64,000 bases of DNA from Amaricoccus macauensis (GCF_014201905.1 NZ_JACHFM010000004.1:1-64000), one strand, 5' to 3'. Shown: positions 38,132 through 48,096, counted from the stretch's first letter. The notes: generated by a model from the letters alone, not told the origin. Made by a program: numbers and translations.

Positions 38132-39561
38132 GCGCCCCCCGCCCGCAGCTCGCCGCGTCCGCCATTGCCGGCGAGGGCCACCTCCCCCGGGGTGGGCGAC
38201 GGCAGGCAGACGAGGAAGGTCGAGCCCCGCGAGCCGGTCTCCTCCAGCGTGACCGTGCCGCCATGGCCCCGGACCAGCTCGCCCGCGATGGCGAGGCCGA
38301 GGCCCGAGCCGCCCGGCCGCGCCGAGCCCCGGAACGGCCGGAACAGGTTCTCCCGCGCCTTCTCTGGCAACCCCGGCCCGGTGTCGCGCACCCGGATCTC
38401 GGTGGTGCCGCCAACCTGGGCGGCAATGACCGTCACCGACGCCGGCTGACCCGTCGCCTCGACCGCCTGCACGCCGTTGCGCACGAGGTTCGTCAGCACC
38501 CGGAAAAGCTGGTCGGGATCGCCGCGCACCAGCAGATCCCCGGGCAGTGAGGCCGCGACCCGAGCGAGGCCGGAACCACCGCTCCCCTCGTTCTCCAGCA
38601 CCTCCCCGACCAGCGGCGCAAGGCGGAAGATCGTGACGACCGGCGGCAGTTCCTCGGCCCGGCCGAAGTCGAGGGTCCGCTCGCAGAGATGGATCGCCCG
38701 CGCGAGCGAGCCCACGAGCTTCGGGGCGGTCCGCCTGACCGCCGGATCATCGCTCCCGTCGATGCGGTCGGCGAGAAGCTGCGCCGTCGTCAGCATGTTC
38801 CTGAGATCATGGCTGATCTTCGCCACCGCCGAGCCGAGCTGCGCCAGCCGCTCCTTCTGGCGCAGCGCCGAGACCAGCCGCACCTCGAGATCATGCAGCG
38901 CCACCTCGGCCTCGTGCAGCTCGCGCGCGCCCTCGCGCGGCGAGATGATCCGGGTCGAGTCCTCGGGGTCGTCGCGGAATGCGGTCATGTGCGCCACTAC
39001 CCGGTCGATCGGCCGCACGATCAGACGCTGCACCGCGAGAAACAGCAGCGCCGCCGTTGCAAGGGAGAGGCCGAGCGACACGTAGAAGATCCGCTTCGCA
39101 TGATCGACCAGCGCCATGCGCAGCGGCGTCTCATGCATGGTGACCTCGACGATGCCGCGCCCGGTCGCGCCCGTCACCTTGATGATGCGGTCCTGATCGA
39201 GAAAGAGCACGTGCAGCGCGTCCTGAATCCGCGTGCGTGTGTCGGAATGCACCAGATCGTAGCTCTCTGCCACCTGGCCATCGAACGGCGCGGAGAGCAC
39301 GAGTTCGCGGACGCCGCCATCCCAGAGCACCACGTTCAGCAGCCCCGAGGTCTGAAGCAGGATGCTTTGCAACCCCTCCGAGGCCGCGTCGCCCGAGGAG
39401 TTCAGCATCGCGAGGGCGCCGAGTTCGCCCAGCTCCAGCCGGCTCTGCAGGTAATTATCACGGAATCGGGTGATCGACGGGACGGACACAAGTACCGTCG
39501 CAATGACGACGAAGATCACCGTCAGGCCGAGGAAGCGTCCGGAAAGCGTGTTAAGGGCCAT
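38128..39561 (-). CDS. Membrane sensor histidine kinase
   Basis: A 477-aa kinase. Membrane segments at about residues 8-28 and 158-178 flank a 130-residue periplasmic sensor. The phosphoacceptor is His251 in AKISHDLRNML. ATPase motifs follow: N box (LTNLVRNGVQAVE), G1 (VRDTGPGLP), F box (LFRPF) and G2 (GGSGLGLAIAGELV). No response regulator is adjacent. The gene is translationally coupled to the extensin-like protein, which could be a periplasmic partner or a co-regulated effector. The signal sensed is unknown. Confidence 0.9.
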   Translation of the reverse strand: MALNTLSGRFLGLTVIFVVIATVLVSVPSITRFRDNYLQSRLELGELGALAMLNSSGDAASEGLQSILLQTSGLLNVVLWDGGVRELVLSAPFDGQVAESYDLVHSDTRTRIQDALHVLFLDQDRIIKVTGATGRGIVEVTMHETPLRMALVDHAKRIFYVSLGLSLATAALLFLAVQRLIVRPIDRVVAHMTAFRDDPEDSTRIISPREGARELHEAEVALHDLEVRLVSALRQKERLAQLGSAVAKISHDLRNMLTTAQLLADRIDGSDDPAVRRTAPKLVGSLARAIHLCERTLDFGRAEELPPVVTIFRLAPLVGEVLENEGSGGSGLARVAASLPGDLLVRGDPDQLFRVLTNLVRNGVQAVEATGQPASVTVIAAQVGGTTEIRVRDTGPGLPEKARENLFRPFRGSARPGGSGLGLAIAGELVRGHGGTVTLEETGSRGSTFLVCLPSPTPGEVALAGNGGRGELRAGGA

Positions 39562-39703
39562 GCGTCCCAGGGCTCACGATCTCGCGTGGAGTCTAGGCCT
39601 TGCGCCTCGCCGCCACAAGTCACCGTCCGGCCAAGCGAAAACTCGCCGGCCCGACCCGCGTGGCAGTCCGGCGGGAATCCGACGCTCCAGCGCATTCCGG
39701 GAA

Positions 39704-39732
39704 TTGACTTTGGTGCGTCTCATCCGTAAGGC
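39704..39732 (+). promoter_or_regulatory. Candidate rpmH-rnpA promoter
   Basis: TTGACT (39704-39709) and TAAGGC (39727-39732) are separated by 17 bp, with the rpmH start 84 nt downstream. The spacing is ideal, the -35 box is strong and the -10 box is moderate. Confidence 0.5.
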
Positions 39733-39815
39733 AAGCGCTCGAAATTAAGGGGAGCTCGACGCAGAGCGCTGACATCCCCGGCCGGCCCGGATCCGGCGAG
39801 ACCAGGAGATGTGAG

Positions 39816-39959
39816 ATGTCGAAGTCGAAGCGGACCTATCAGCCCAGCAACCTCGTGCGCGCTCGTCGCCACGGCTTCCGCGCCCGCATGGCGACGAAGG
39901 CTGGCCGGACCATCCTGAACCGCCGCCGCGCCATGGGTCGCAAGCGCCTTTCGGCCTGA
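39816..39959 (+). CDS. rpmH: 50S ribosomal protein L34
   Basis: A 47-aa, highly basic protein with the L34 core [18 protein letters not shown] and the C-terminal GRKRLSA. The slightly extended MSKS N-terminus is usual in alphaproteobacteria. AGGAG lies 7 nt before the ATG. It is followed 40 nt later by rnpA, the standard order. Confidence 0.98.
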   Translation: MSKSKRTYQPSNLVRARRHGFRARMATKAGRTILNRRRAMGRKRLSA

Positions 39960-39999
39960 TTCCGAAGTCGCGGGACACCGCGCCGGATCGCCTGAAGCC

Positions 40000-40440
40000 A
40001 TGCTCGACATCCTGAACCGCCGTGCGGACTTCCTCGCGGCGGCGCGTGCCGTTCGGCACACCCGACCGGGCCTGCTGTTTCAGGCGCGCCGCCGCGCCGA
40101 GGCGGAAGGCGTCGCACCGGAACGGCTGCGCGTCGGGTTCACCTGTTCGAAGAAGGTCGGCAATGCCGTCGCACGCAACCGCGCGAAGCGCCGGCTGCGC
40201 GAGGTGGCCCGGCTCGAACTGTCGGCGAACGGCCTCGCTGGCTGGGATTACGTTCTGATCGGCCGCCCCGGCGCCACGGCCGCCCGGCCGTTCGAAGACC
40301 TCCGTGCCGATCTCGTCTCGGCGCTCCGCGCGACGCACCGGCCCGACCGCCCTTCCGCCCGTCCTTCCGACCCTCCTTCTGGCCGTCCTGCAGAGGGCAC
40401 GGCGCCGCAGAACACGGTTGTGCCCCGACGGCAAAGCTGA
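40000..40440 (+). CDS. rnpA: Ribonuclease P protein component
   Basis: A 146-aa basic protein that binds the M1 RNA and helps cleave pre-tRNA 5' leaders. It has the RVGFTCSKKVGNAVARNRAKRRLREV core with the RNR signature near residues 59-61, and DYVLIGRPGA later. The C-terminal 35 residues are an unusual Pro/Arg/Ser-rich tail. yidD and yidC, which normally follow, are not here; a HAD phosphatase gene comes next. Confidence 0.96.
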   Translation: MLDILNRRADFLAAARAVRHTRPGLLFQARRRAEAEGVAPERLRVGFTCSKKVGNAVARNRAKRRLREVARLELSANGLAGWDYVLIGRPGATAARPFEDLRADLVSALRATHRPDRPSARPSDPPSGRPAEGTAPQNTVVPRRQS

Positions 40441-40510
40441 GACACCAAAGGGACGGGCGGCGTCGCCCTGCCTTTATGCCGCGAGCCTTTCTGCCATGAC
40501 GGGATCTGCC

Positions 40511-41194
40511 ATGGACTGCCGCCTGATCGTCTTCGACGTGGACGGCACGCTCGTCGATAGCCAGCACCTGATTCTCGCGTCGATGCAGGCCGCCTTTGAC
40601 TTCCTCGGCGAGCCGCTGCCGCCGCGCGAGACGGCGCTCTCCGTCGTCGGCCTCTCGCTGCCGGAAGCGATGGGGACGCTCCTGCCGCATCTCCCGCCCG
40701 AGGACGCGCTGCGGGCCGCTGACAGCTACCGGCAGCATTTCCTCGCCCGTCGGCTCGAGAATGCGGCAGAATCGGTGCCGCCGCTCTATCCGGGCGCTCT
40801 CGACGCCCTCGAGCGGCTGAACGCGACGCCCGAGACGCTGCTCGGCGTCGCCACCGGCAAGGCAAGGCGCGGTCTCGACCACCTGCTCGACGCCTACGAT
40901 CTCCGGCAGCTTTTCGTTACACTGCAGACCGCCGACGGCCACCCCTCAAAACCGCACCCGTCGATGCTGCTCAGCGCGCTCGCCGAGAGCGGCGCGACGC
41001 CCGGGTGCGCCGCGATGGTCGGCGACACCGAGTATGACATCGCCATGGGCCGGGCCGCGGGCATGCGCACTGTCGGCGTCGCGTGGGGCTATCACCCCCG
41101 CGACCGGCTGGCCGCGGCCGGCGCCGACGTGGTGATCGACGGTTTCGCCGAGCTCGACGCGGCGCTTGCCTCCCTCGGGCTGGTGCCCGCATGA
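40511..41194 (+). CDS. HAD-IA family phosphatase, phosphoglycolate phosphatase-like
   Basis: A 227-aa HAD hydrolase. Motif I is FDVDGTLVDS (nucleophile Asp near residue 8), motif II is in LLGVATGKARRGL, motif III is the Lys in PSKPHPSML, and motif IV is VGDTEYDIAMGRAAG. A mobile cap separates I and II. It may be Gph-like or another small phosphatase. The ATG at 40511 places motif I at the usual distance; an ATG 15 nt upstream is possible. It overlaps the ATP12 gene by 4 nt. Confidence 0.9.
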   Translation: MDCRLIVFDVDGTLVDSQHLILASMQAAFDFLGEPLPPRETALSVVGLSLPEAMGTLLPHLPPEDALRAADSYRQHFLARRLENAAESVPPLYPGALDALERLNATPETLLGVATGKARRGLDHLLDAYDLRQLFVTLQTADGHPSKPHPSMLLSALAESGATPGCAAMVGDTEYDIAMGRAAGMRTVGVAWGYHPRDRLAAAGADVVIDGFAELDAALASLGLVPA

Positions 41195-41898
41195 GCCTCA
41201 CCCCGCAGAAACGCTTCTGGACCGAGGCGACGCCCCGTCCCGAGCCCGACGGCTTCGGCGTGTCGCTCGATACGCGCCCCCTCAAGACGCCGGCCGGCGC
41301 CACGCTCATCGTCCCGACCGAGGCCCTCGCTGCCGCCATCGCCGCCGAGTGGAACGCCATCGACGGCGCGATCCGCCCTGACGAGCTCCACCTCACCCGC
41401 GCGGCGAACTCCGCCATCGACCGCATCGCGCCGGACCCCGGGCCAGTGATCGACGCCATCGCGGAATATGGCGGCTCCGACCTGCTCTGCTACCGCGCCG
41501 CCGAGCCGGAGGCCCTCGCGGAGCGGCAGGCCGCGGGCTGGGATCCCTGGCTCGCCTGGTCGGCGCGCGAACTGCACGCTCCGCTGATCGCCGTCACCGG
41601 CATTGCTCACCAGCAGCAGCCCGGCCCGAGCCTCGCCGCGCTGCACGCCGCCACCGCCGCCTACACCCCCTTCGCCCTCGCCGGCCTCTATGGACTGGTG
41701 TCGCTCTCGGGCTCGCTGATCCTCGGCCTCGCCGTCGCTCGCGGCGCGCTTCCGGCCGAAGAAGCGTGGGCTCTCGCCCGGATCGACGAGACCTGGCAGG
41801 CGGAGCAATGGGGCCTCGACGCGGAAGCAGAAGCAATGGCCGCCGCCGCGCGCGCGGATTTCCTCGGATCGGCCCGCCTGCTCACGCTGCTCGACTGA
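41191..41898 (+). CDS. ATP12-type F1-ATPase assembly chaperone
   Basis: A 235-aa protein of the ATP12 family, which in mitochondria guards the F1 alpha subunit before hexamer assembly. It begins MSLTPQKRFWTEA and contains EWNAIDGAIRPDELHLTRAANSAID and DLLCYRAAEP, all family features, then SLSGSLILGLAVARG. It is found in alphaproteobacteria, often after a HAD gene, as here (ATGA overlap). The bacterial role is assumed by homology. Confidence 0.92.
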   Translation: MSLTPQKRFWTEATPRPEPDGFGVSLDTRPLKTPAGATLIVPTEALAAAIAAEWNAIDGAIRPDELHLTRAANSAIDRIAPDPGPVIDAIAEYGGSDLLCYRAAEPEALAERQAAGWDPWLAWSARELHAPLIAVTGIAHQQQPGPSLAALHAATAAYTPFALAGLYGLVSLSGSLILGLAVARGALPAEEAWALARIDETWQAEQWGLDAEAEAMAAAARADFLGSARLLTLLD

Positions 41899-41994
41899 CC
41901 AGCACTCCGCCCGCATCCGCGGCACATACAACGAACTGCCGGACTATTCATCAATTTCTGTGATGCCAGGGTTAATGAATCTTCATCGGCCCGC

Positions 41995-42023
41995 TTGACG
42001 TTTGGCTGCCTCCCTTCAACAGT
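41995..42023 (+). promoter_or_regulatory. Candidate aapJ promoter
   Basis: TTGACG (41995-42000) and AACAGT (42018-42023) are 17 bp apart, 100 nt upstream of aapJ in an AT-richer leader. The -10 box is weak, so the assignment is tentative. Confidence 0.35.
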
Positions 42024-42122
42024 AGCGCACGGGCGGTGAACATCGCCCCGTGAACAAAAACCCGGGGGGAGACGACCCCTGCCCCGTGTCCTCAGGATGC
42101 GGCCCAACAGGAAAACACACGG

Positions 42123-43136
42123 ATGCACAAAGGTATTCTTCTCGGAGCGTTCGCCGGCATGGCCCTCGCCGCCGGAGCGGCGTCCGCGGGCACCCTCGAC
42201 GATGTAAAGGCGCGCGGAACCCTCAAGTGCGGTGTCAATGCCGGCCTCGCCGGGTTCGCGGCGCCCGACGCCAGCGGCCGCTGGGAAGGCTTCGACGTCG
42301 CCTATTGCCGCGCGCTCGCCGCGGCGGTCCTCGGCGACGCCGAGAAGGTCGAGTTCACGCCCACCACCACCGAGACCCGCTTTACCGCACTGGTTTCCGG
42401 CGAGATCGACGTGCTCGCCCGCAACTCGACCTGGACCTTCACCCGCGACGTCGACCTGAAGCTCGACTTCATCGGGGTCAACTACTACGACGGCCAGGGC
42501 TTCATGGTGTCGAAGGATCTCGGCGTCACCTCCGCGAAGGAACTCGACGGCGCCACGGTCTGCATCCAGACCGGCACCACCACCGAGCTGAACCTCGCCG
42601 ACTTCTTCAAGACCAACGGCATGACCTATCAGCCAGTGCCGATCCAGACCGAGGCCGAGGCGCGCCAGCAGTTCCTCGGCGGCGCCTGCGACGCCTACAC
42701 CACCGACGCCTCGGGCCTTGCCGCCGCGCGCTCGGGCTACCCGAACCCGGAAAACTACATCATCCTGCCGGAGATCATCTCCAAGGAACCGCTCGGGCCG
42801 GTCGTGCGCCACGGTGACAACCAGTGGGCCGACATCGGCCGCTGGACCTTCAACGCGCTCGTCTCCGCCGAAGAGCTCGGCGTCACCAAGGCAAACCTCG
42901 ACGAGATGAAGGGGTCGCAAAACCCGGAGATCCGCCGTCTCCTCGGCGTCGAGGGCAGCCTCGGCAAGATGTTCGGCCTGAATGACGACTGGGCCTACAA
43001 CGCCATCAAGGCCGGGGGCAACTACGGCGAAATCTTCGCCGCCACCATCGGCGAAGGCACGCCCTCGAACCTCGCCCGTGGCCTCAACGGCCAATGGACC
43101 GACGGCGGCCTTCTCTACTCCCCGCCCTTCCGCTGA
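42123..43136 (+). CDS. aapJ: General L-amino acid ABC transporter substrate-binding protein
   Basis: A 337-aa periplasmic binding protein. A leader ending AAGAASA near residue 22 precedes GTLDDVKARGTLKCGVN, and the mature part has the DVLARNSTWTFTRDVDL and VCIQTGTTTELNLADFF segments of the AapJ group. It delivers a broad range of amino acids to AapQMP. It is the first gene of the aapJQMP operon; a stable hairpin after its stop should leave aapJ mRNA in excess over the membrane genes. Confidence 0.96.
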   Translation: MHKGILLGAFAGMALAAGAASAGTLDDVKARGTLKCGVNAGLAGFAAPDASGRWEGFDVAYCRALAAAVLGDAEKVEFTPTTTETRFTALVSGEIDVLARNSTWTFTRDVDLKLDFIGVNYYDGQGFMVSKDLGVTSAKELDGATVCIQTGTTTELNLADFFKTNGMTYQPVPIQTEAEARQQFLGGACDAYTTDASGLAAARSGYPNPENYIILPEIISKEPLGPVVRHGDNQWADIGRWTFNALVSAEELGVTKANLDEMKGSQNPEIRRLLGVEGSLGKMFGLNDDWAYNAIKAGGNYGEIFAATIGEGTPSNLARGLNGQWTDGGLLYSPPFR

Positions 43137-43147
43137 GCTCGTCGCTC

Positions 43148-43177
43148 CGGCCCGGACTCCGCACGGGGTCCGGGCCG
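43148..43177 (+). promoter_or_regulatory. Intercistronic hairpin between aapJ and aapQ
   Basis: A 13-bp stem (43148-43160 with 43165-43177, one G-U pair) with a 4-nt loop begins 12 nt after the aapJ stop. There is no T-run. Such stems often protect the binding-protein message and limit read-through. Confidence 0.6.
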
Positions 43178-43216
43178 CTTGACGCCTGAGCCGTTCTTGC
43201 AGCAGGAGGGCCGCGC

Positions 43217-44431
43217 ATGACGATGCCAGTCGCCGTGACGGCAGAGCCGTTCCGCCTGAGCATGCTCATCTACGACACGCGATATCGGTCGATCACCATC
43301 CAGATCATCGCACTTGTCGCAACACTCACCTTCTTCGGCTGGATCGTGAGCAACACGCTCGCGAACCTCGCCGCACTCGGGAAGACCTTCGACTTCGGCT
43401 TCCTGCAGCAGCGCGCCGGTTACGACATCAACCAGGCGCTGATCCCCTACACGAACGACAGCACCCATGGCCGCGCGGCGCTCGTCGGCATCGTCAACAC
43501 GCTCCTCGTCGCCGTCCTCGGCTGCATCACCGCGACGATCATCGGCGTGCTGGTCGGCGTGCTCCGGCTCTCGTCGAACTGGCTCGTCGCGCGCCTCGCC
43601 ACGGTCTACGTCGAGACCTTCCGCAACGTGCCGGTCCTGCTCTGGATCCTCGCGCTGATGGCGGTCATCACCGACCTCTTCCCGGCGCCCGCCGCCTTCC
43701 GGGGCGACAACGCCACCGCCGCGATGATGGCCAACGGCACCGTCGCGATCACCAACCGCGGCGCCTACATCCCGTGGCCGGTCTTCGGCACGGGCTGGCA
43801 GGCGGTCGCCATCGTCTTCCTTCTCTCGATTGCCTCCGCCTGGGCGTTCGGGCGCTACGCCCACGCCCGGCAGGTGGCGACCGGCCGCACGCTGCCGACC
43901 TTCTGGATCAAGCTGGCGCTCATCGTCCTGCCCGCCCTCATCGTCGACTGGCTGGTCGGGGCGATCTCCTTCCAGGTGCCGGAGTTGAAGCGATTCAACT
44001 TCGAAGGCGGCGGCTTCATCGACAAGTCGCTCATCGCCCTCTGGTTTGCCCTCGCGCTCTACACCGGCGCCTTCATCGCCGAAATCGTCCGCGGCGGCAT
44101 CCAGGCGATCGCGCGCGGCCAGAGCGAGGCGGCGGCCGCCCTCGGCATCAGGCCCGGGCGGATCATGAGCCTCGTCATCCTGCCGCAGGCGCTTCGGGTC
44201 ATCATCCCGCCGCTGATCTCGCAGTTCCTGAACCTCACCAAGAACTCCTCGCTCGCGATCGTCGTGGGCTACGCCGATGTCCGCGCCACACTCGGCGGCA
44301 TCACCATGAACCAGACCGGGCGAGAGCTGGAATGCATGATCCTGATGATGGGCTTCTATCTGCTCATCAGTCTGGCAATCTCCACGGTCATGAACGTCTA
44401 CAACGCCTCCGTGGCCATGAAGGAGCGCTGA
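43217..44431 (+). CDS. aapQ: General L-amino acid ABC transporter permease AapQ
   Basis: A 404-aa permease of the polar amino acid (HisMQ) family, with the extra N-terminal membrane segments of the AapQ group. The coupling loop near residue 300 reads GQSEAAAALGIRPGRIMSLVILPQALR. ETFRNVPVLLWI is the usual early motif. It forms the channel with AapM. AGGAGG lies 7 nt before the ATG. One nucleotide separates it from aapM. Confidence 0.95.
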   Translation: MTMPVAVTAEPFRLSMLIYDTRYRSITIQIIALVATLTFFGWIVSNTLANLAALGKTFDFGFLQQRAGYDINQALIPYTNDSTHGRAALVGIVNTLLVAVLGCITATIIGVLVGVLRLSSNWLVARLATVYVETFRNVPVLLWILALMAVITDLFPAPAAFRGDNATAAMMANGTVAITNRGAYIPWPVFGTGWQAVAIVFLLSIASAWAFGRYAHARQVATGRTLPTFWIKLALIVLPALIVDWLVGAISFQVPELKRFNFEGGGFIDKSLIALWFALALYTGAFIAEIVRGGIQAIARGQSEAAAALGIRPGRIMSLVILPQALRVIIPPLISQFLNLTKNSSLAIVVGYADVRATLGGITMNQTGRELECMILMMGFYLLISLAISTVMNVYNASVAMKER

Positions 44432-44432
44432 G

Positions 44433-45722
44433 ATGGACGACGTCGCCTGGACCCGCACCGAGATGCTCGGCCCCGAGGCGCCCCCGGCCAGTGCCGTCGG
44501 CATCGTCGGCTGGATGCGCGCCAACCTGTTCTCGACCTGGCTGAACGTCATCCTGACCGTCGCCGCCCTCGGCGCGATCTGGTTGCTCGCCTCGCATATC
44601 GTGCCGTTCTTCGCCCATTCGGTCTGGAACGCGAGTTCCTACAGCGAATGCCGCGAGATCGTCGCCCGCACCTGGGGCGAAGGGGCAAGCGGCGCCTGTC
44701 TCGCGGTGATCCGCGAGCGCTGGAAGCAGTTCTTCTTCGGCTTCTACCCGGCAGACTACTACTGGCGGCCGACGCTCGCGTTCATCCTGATGTTCGTCGC
44801 GCTCGCCCCGGTGCTCTTCTCCAGCCTGCCGCGCAAGATGCTCTGGTTCTCCGCGATCTTCCCCGGCGTCGCCTACTGGCTGCTCTGGGGTGGCTCGATC
44901 TTCTTTCCGATCGCGATCTACCTCGGCTTCGTCGCGGGCTACGTCGCCTTCCGCGTCGCCGAGCGCGGCCCGAGCTTCCTGCCACCGCTCGCGGCGGCGG
45001 TCGTGACCATCGTCTGGTGGCTCTTCATCGCGGGGCCGCTCGCCAACCTTCTGCCCGACATCGGGCTTCCCGCCGTTCAGTCGAAGCAGTTCGGCGGCTT
45101 CATGCTGTCGATGACGATCGGCGTCACCGGCATCGCCTTCTCGCTGCCGCTTGGCGTGCTTCTCGCGCTCGGGCGGCGCTCCGACATGCTGTTCGTGAAG
45201 TGGATCTCCGTCGGCTTCATCGAATTCATCCGCGGTGTGCCGCTCATCACTCTGCTGCTGGTCGCGTCGTTTCTGCTCAACATCTTCATGCCGCCGGGCA
45301 CGAACTTCGACATCATCCTGCGCGTCATCATCATGGTCACGCTCTTCGCCGCGGCATACATGGCCGAGGTGATCCGCGGTGGCCTCGCCGCCCTGCCGCG
45401 CGGCCAGTACGAAGGCGCCGACTCGCTCGGACTCAACTACTGGCAGGCGACGCGCCTCGTGATCATGCCGCAGGCGCTCAAGATCTCGATCCCCGGTATC
45501 GTCAACACGTTCATCGGCCTCTTCAAGGACACGACGCTGGTTGCGATCATCGGCCTGCTCGATCCCGTCGGCCTCATCACCTCGATCCGCGCCAACTCCG
45601 CTTGGAACGGCATCGTGTGGGAGCTCTACGGCTTCGTCGGGTTTATGTTCTTTATCTGCTGCTTCGGAATGTCCCGATATTCACAGTACCTCGAGCGCCG
45701 TCTCCGGACGGATCGCCACTGA
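44433..45722 (+). CDS. aapM: General L-amino acid ABC transporter permease AapM
   Basis: A 429-aa second permease. It has a hydrophilic start, a membrane segment and a periplasmic loop that includes [17 protein letters not shown]. Further membrane segments and the coupling loop [27 protein letters not shown] follow, with [18 protein letters not shown] ahead of the coupling loop. The ribosome site lies in the end of aapQ. Confidence 0.95.
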   Translation: MDDVAWTRTEMLGPEAPPASAVGIVGWMRANLFSTWLNVILTVAALGAIWLLASHIVPFFAHSVWNASSYSECREIVARTWGEGASGACLAVIRERWKQFFFGFYPADYYWRPTLAFILMFVALAPVLFSSLPRKMLWFSAIFPGVAYWLLWGGSIFFPIAIYLGFVAGYVAFRVAERGPSFLPPLAAAVVTIVWWLFIAGPLANLLPDIGLPAVQSKQFGGFMLSMTIGVTGIAFSLPLGVLLALGRRSDMLFVKWISVGFIEFIRGVPLITLLLVASFLLNIFMPPGTNFDIILRVIIMVTLFAAAYMAEVIRGGLAALPRGQYEGADSLGLNYWQATRLVIMPQALKISIPGIVNTFIGLFKDTTLVAIIGLLDPVGLITSIRANSAWNGIVWELYGFVGFMFFICCFGMSRYSQYLERRLRTDRH

Positions 45723-45735
45723 CAGGAGCCAAGAC

Positions 45736-46542
<807 letters not shown>

Positions 46543-46546
46543 CCAC

Positions 46547-46585
46547 GACCGGCATCGGGCGGCGATCCCCCGCCCGATGCCGGTC
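46547..46585 (+). terminator. Strong terminator-type hairpin after aapP
   Basis: A 16-bp perfect stem (46547-46562 with 46570-46585) with a 7-nt loop begins 5 nt after the aapP stop. It is the most stable stem noticed in the window. A T-run is missing, but position and stability fit the end of the aap operon. Confidence 0.7.
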
Positions 46586-46630
46586 AACCTCTCTCGAGAT
46601 TCCCTGAACCGAAACCGCAATTGTCAGGAG

Positions 46631-46651
46631 TTTCAGGCGCTTGACCTGAAA
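46631..46651. promoter_or_regulatory. Inverted repeat upstream of fghA, candidate operator
   Basis: TTTCAGG and CCTGAAA are separated by 7 bp, 113 bp upstream of the fghA start. The dyad includes a TTGACC that could be a -35 box. A regulator of the formaldehyde pathway could bind here; this is inference. Confidence 0.35.
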
Positions 46652-46763
46652 GAGCAGCTCGCGCGCCCACGTCTACGGAGCACCAGTCCTGCCATCGTCG
46701 CAGTTGACGCCGCCCTCCACCCCCTGCCCTATGGCGCCGACTCGAGAATCCGGAGGGGGCAAG

Positions 46764-47591
46764 ATGAAGACGGTTTCGGAAAACAGGAGCTTCGGCGGGG
46801 TCCAGGGCGTCTACAGCCACGCCTCGGAGGCCTGCAAATGCGAGATGACCTTCGCGGTCTACCTGCCGCCGCAAGCAGAACACGGCAAGGTCCCGGTGCT
46901 CTGGTATCTCTCCGGCCTTACCTGCACCCACGAGAACGCCATGACCAAGGCGGGCGCGCAGGCATGGGCCGCCGAGGAAGGCATCGCGCTGATCTTCCCC
47001 GACACCTCCCCCCGCGGCGAGGGCGTGCCGAACGATGAGGCCTATGACCTCGGCCAGGGCGCCGGCTTTTACGTCGACGCCACCGAAGCCCCGTGGGCGG
47101 CCAATTTCCAGATGTGGCACTACATACGCCACGAGCTGCCCGAGCTCGTCTTCTCCGAATTCCAGCTCGACCGCGACCGCCAGGGCATCACCGGCCACTC
47201 CATGGGCGGCCACGGCGCGCTGACCCTCGCCATGTCCTTCCCCGAGAACTACCGCTCGGTCTCGGCCATCTCGCCGATCGCCAACCCCACCAAGTCCGAC
47301 TGGGGCCGCAAGCAGTTCGCGGCCTACCTCGGCCCCGACGAGTCGAAGTGGCGGGCGCACGACGCGACGATCCTGATGGAGGAGCGCGGCTACCCCGGAA
47401 CGATCCTCATCGACCAGGGATCGGCCGACCAGTTCCTCGACCTCCTGAAGCCCGAGGCACTCGTCGCCGCCGCCGCCGCCCGGCGCCAGCCCTTCGAGTT
47501 CCGCATGATCGAGGGCTACGACCACAGCTACTTCTACGTGGCGTCGGTGATGGAAGACCACGTCCGCTGGCACGCCGAGAACCTGCGCTGA
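46764..47591 (+). CDS. fghA: S-formylglutathione hydrolase
   Basis: A 275-aa serine esterase that releases formate and glutathione in the glutathione-dependent formaldehyde pathway. It has the family start VYSHASEACKCEMTFAVYLP, LWYLSGLTCTHEN, the nucleophile in TGHSMGGHGAL (Ser near residue 145) and DHSYFYVASVMEDH with the catalytic His. GGAGG precedes the ATG. The partner alcohol dehydrogenase (adhC/frmA) is not nearby. It converges on the sixA-like gene with only 4 nt between stops. Confidence 0.95.
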   Translation: MKTVSENRSFGGVQGVYSHASEACKCEMTFAVYLPPQAEHGKVPVLWYLSGLTCTHENAMTKAGAQAWAAEEGIALIFPDTSPRGEGVPNDEAYDLGQGAGFYVDATEAPWAANFQMWHYIRHELPELVFSEFQLDRDRQGITGHSMGGHGALTLAMSFPENYRSVSAISPIANPTKSDWGRKQFAAYLGPDESKWRAHDATILMEERGYPGTILIDQGSADQFLDLLKPEALVAAAAARRQPFEFRMIEGYDHSYFYVASVMEDHVRWHAENLR

Positions 47592-47595
47592 GGCT

Positions 47596-48096
47596 TCACT
47601 CGAGCGCGCGCGGGATCACGAAATCAACGAGGCGGCCGGCTTTCCAGCCGACCGCCTCCCAACCGTCCACATCGAAGCCGATGACCGCCGTCGCCGCCGT
47701 CGGATAGTTCACGATGCCCTCGTCACCGGGTGGCTCGGCGAGGAGCCGGCAGGCAAAGGCACTCACCCCCGGCTGATGTCCCAGCATCAGCACCGTTCCC
47801 ACGTCAGGCGCTGCCCGCAGCACAGCGAGCATCGCCTCCGGCCCGGCGTGATAGAGCTCGGGCAGATAGGTTGTCGGCGCCGCCCGTGTGACCGACACGA
47901 TCCCCGCCCAGGTTTCCTGCGTGCGCCGGGCACTTGATACCAGTGCCACATCCGGCAGGAAGCCGTTCGCCTTCATCCACGCACCGATCAGCACGGCGCT
48001 CTTCCGGCCGCGCTTGTTGAGAGGCCGGTCGTGATCACGCTGGCCGGGATCCGCCCAGCTGGATTTGGCGTGGCGCATCAGGATCAGTCGTCGCAT
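47596..48096 (-). CDS. Histidine phosphatase family protein, SixA-like
   Basis: A 166-aa phosphohistidine-type phosphatase with the RHG motif LILMRHAKSSW near residue 8, a second Arg in SSARRTQETW and the second His in LMLGHQPGVSA. SixA removes phosphate from histidine residues of phosphotransfer proteins; substrates in alphaproteobacteria are unknown. It overlaps the ferredoxin-like gene by 13 nt and ends the leftward argB group. Confidence 0.9.
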   Translation of the reverse strand: MRRLILMRHAKSSWADPGQRDHDRPLNKRGRKSAVLIGAWMKANGFLPDVALVSSARRTQETWAGIVSVTRAAPTTYLPELYHAGPEAMLAVLRAAPDVGTVLMLGHQPGVSAFACRLLAEPPGDEGIVNYPTAATAVIGFDVDGWEAVGWKAGRLVDFVIPRALE

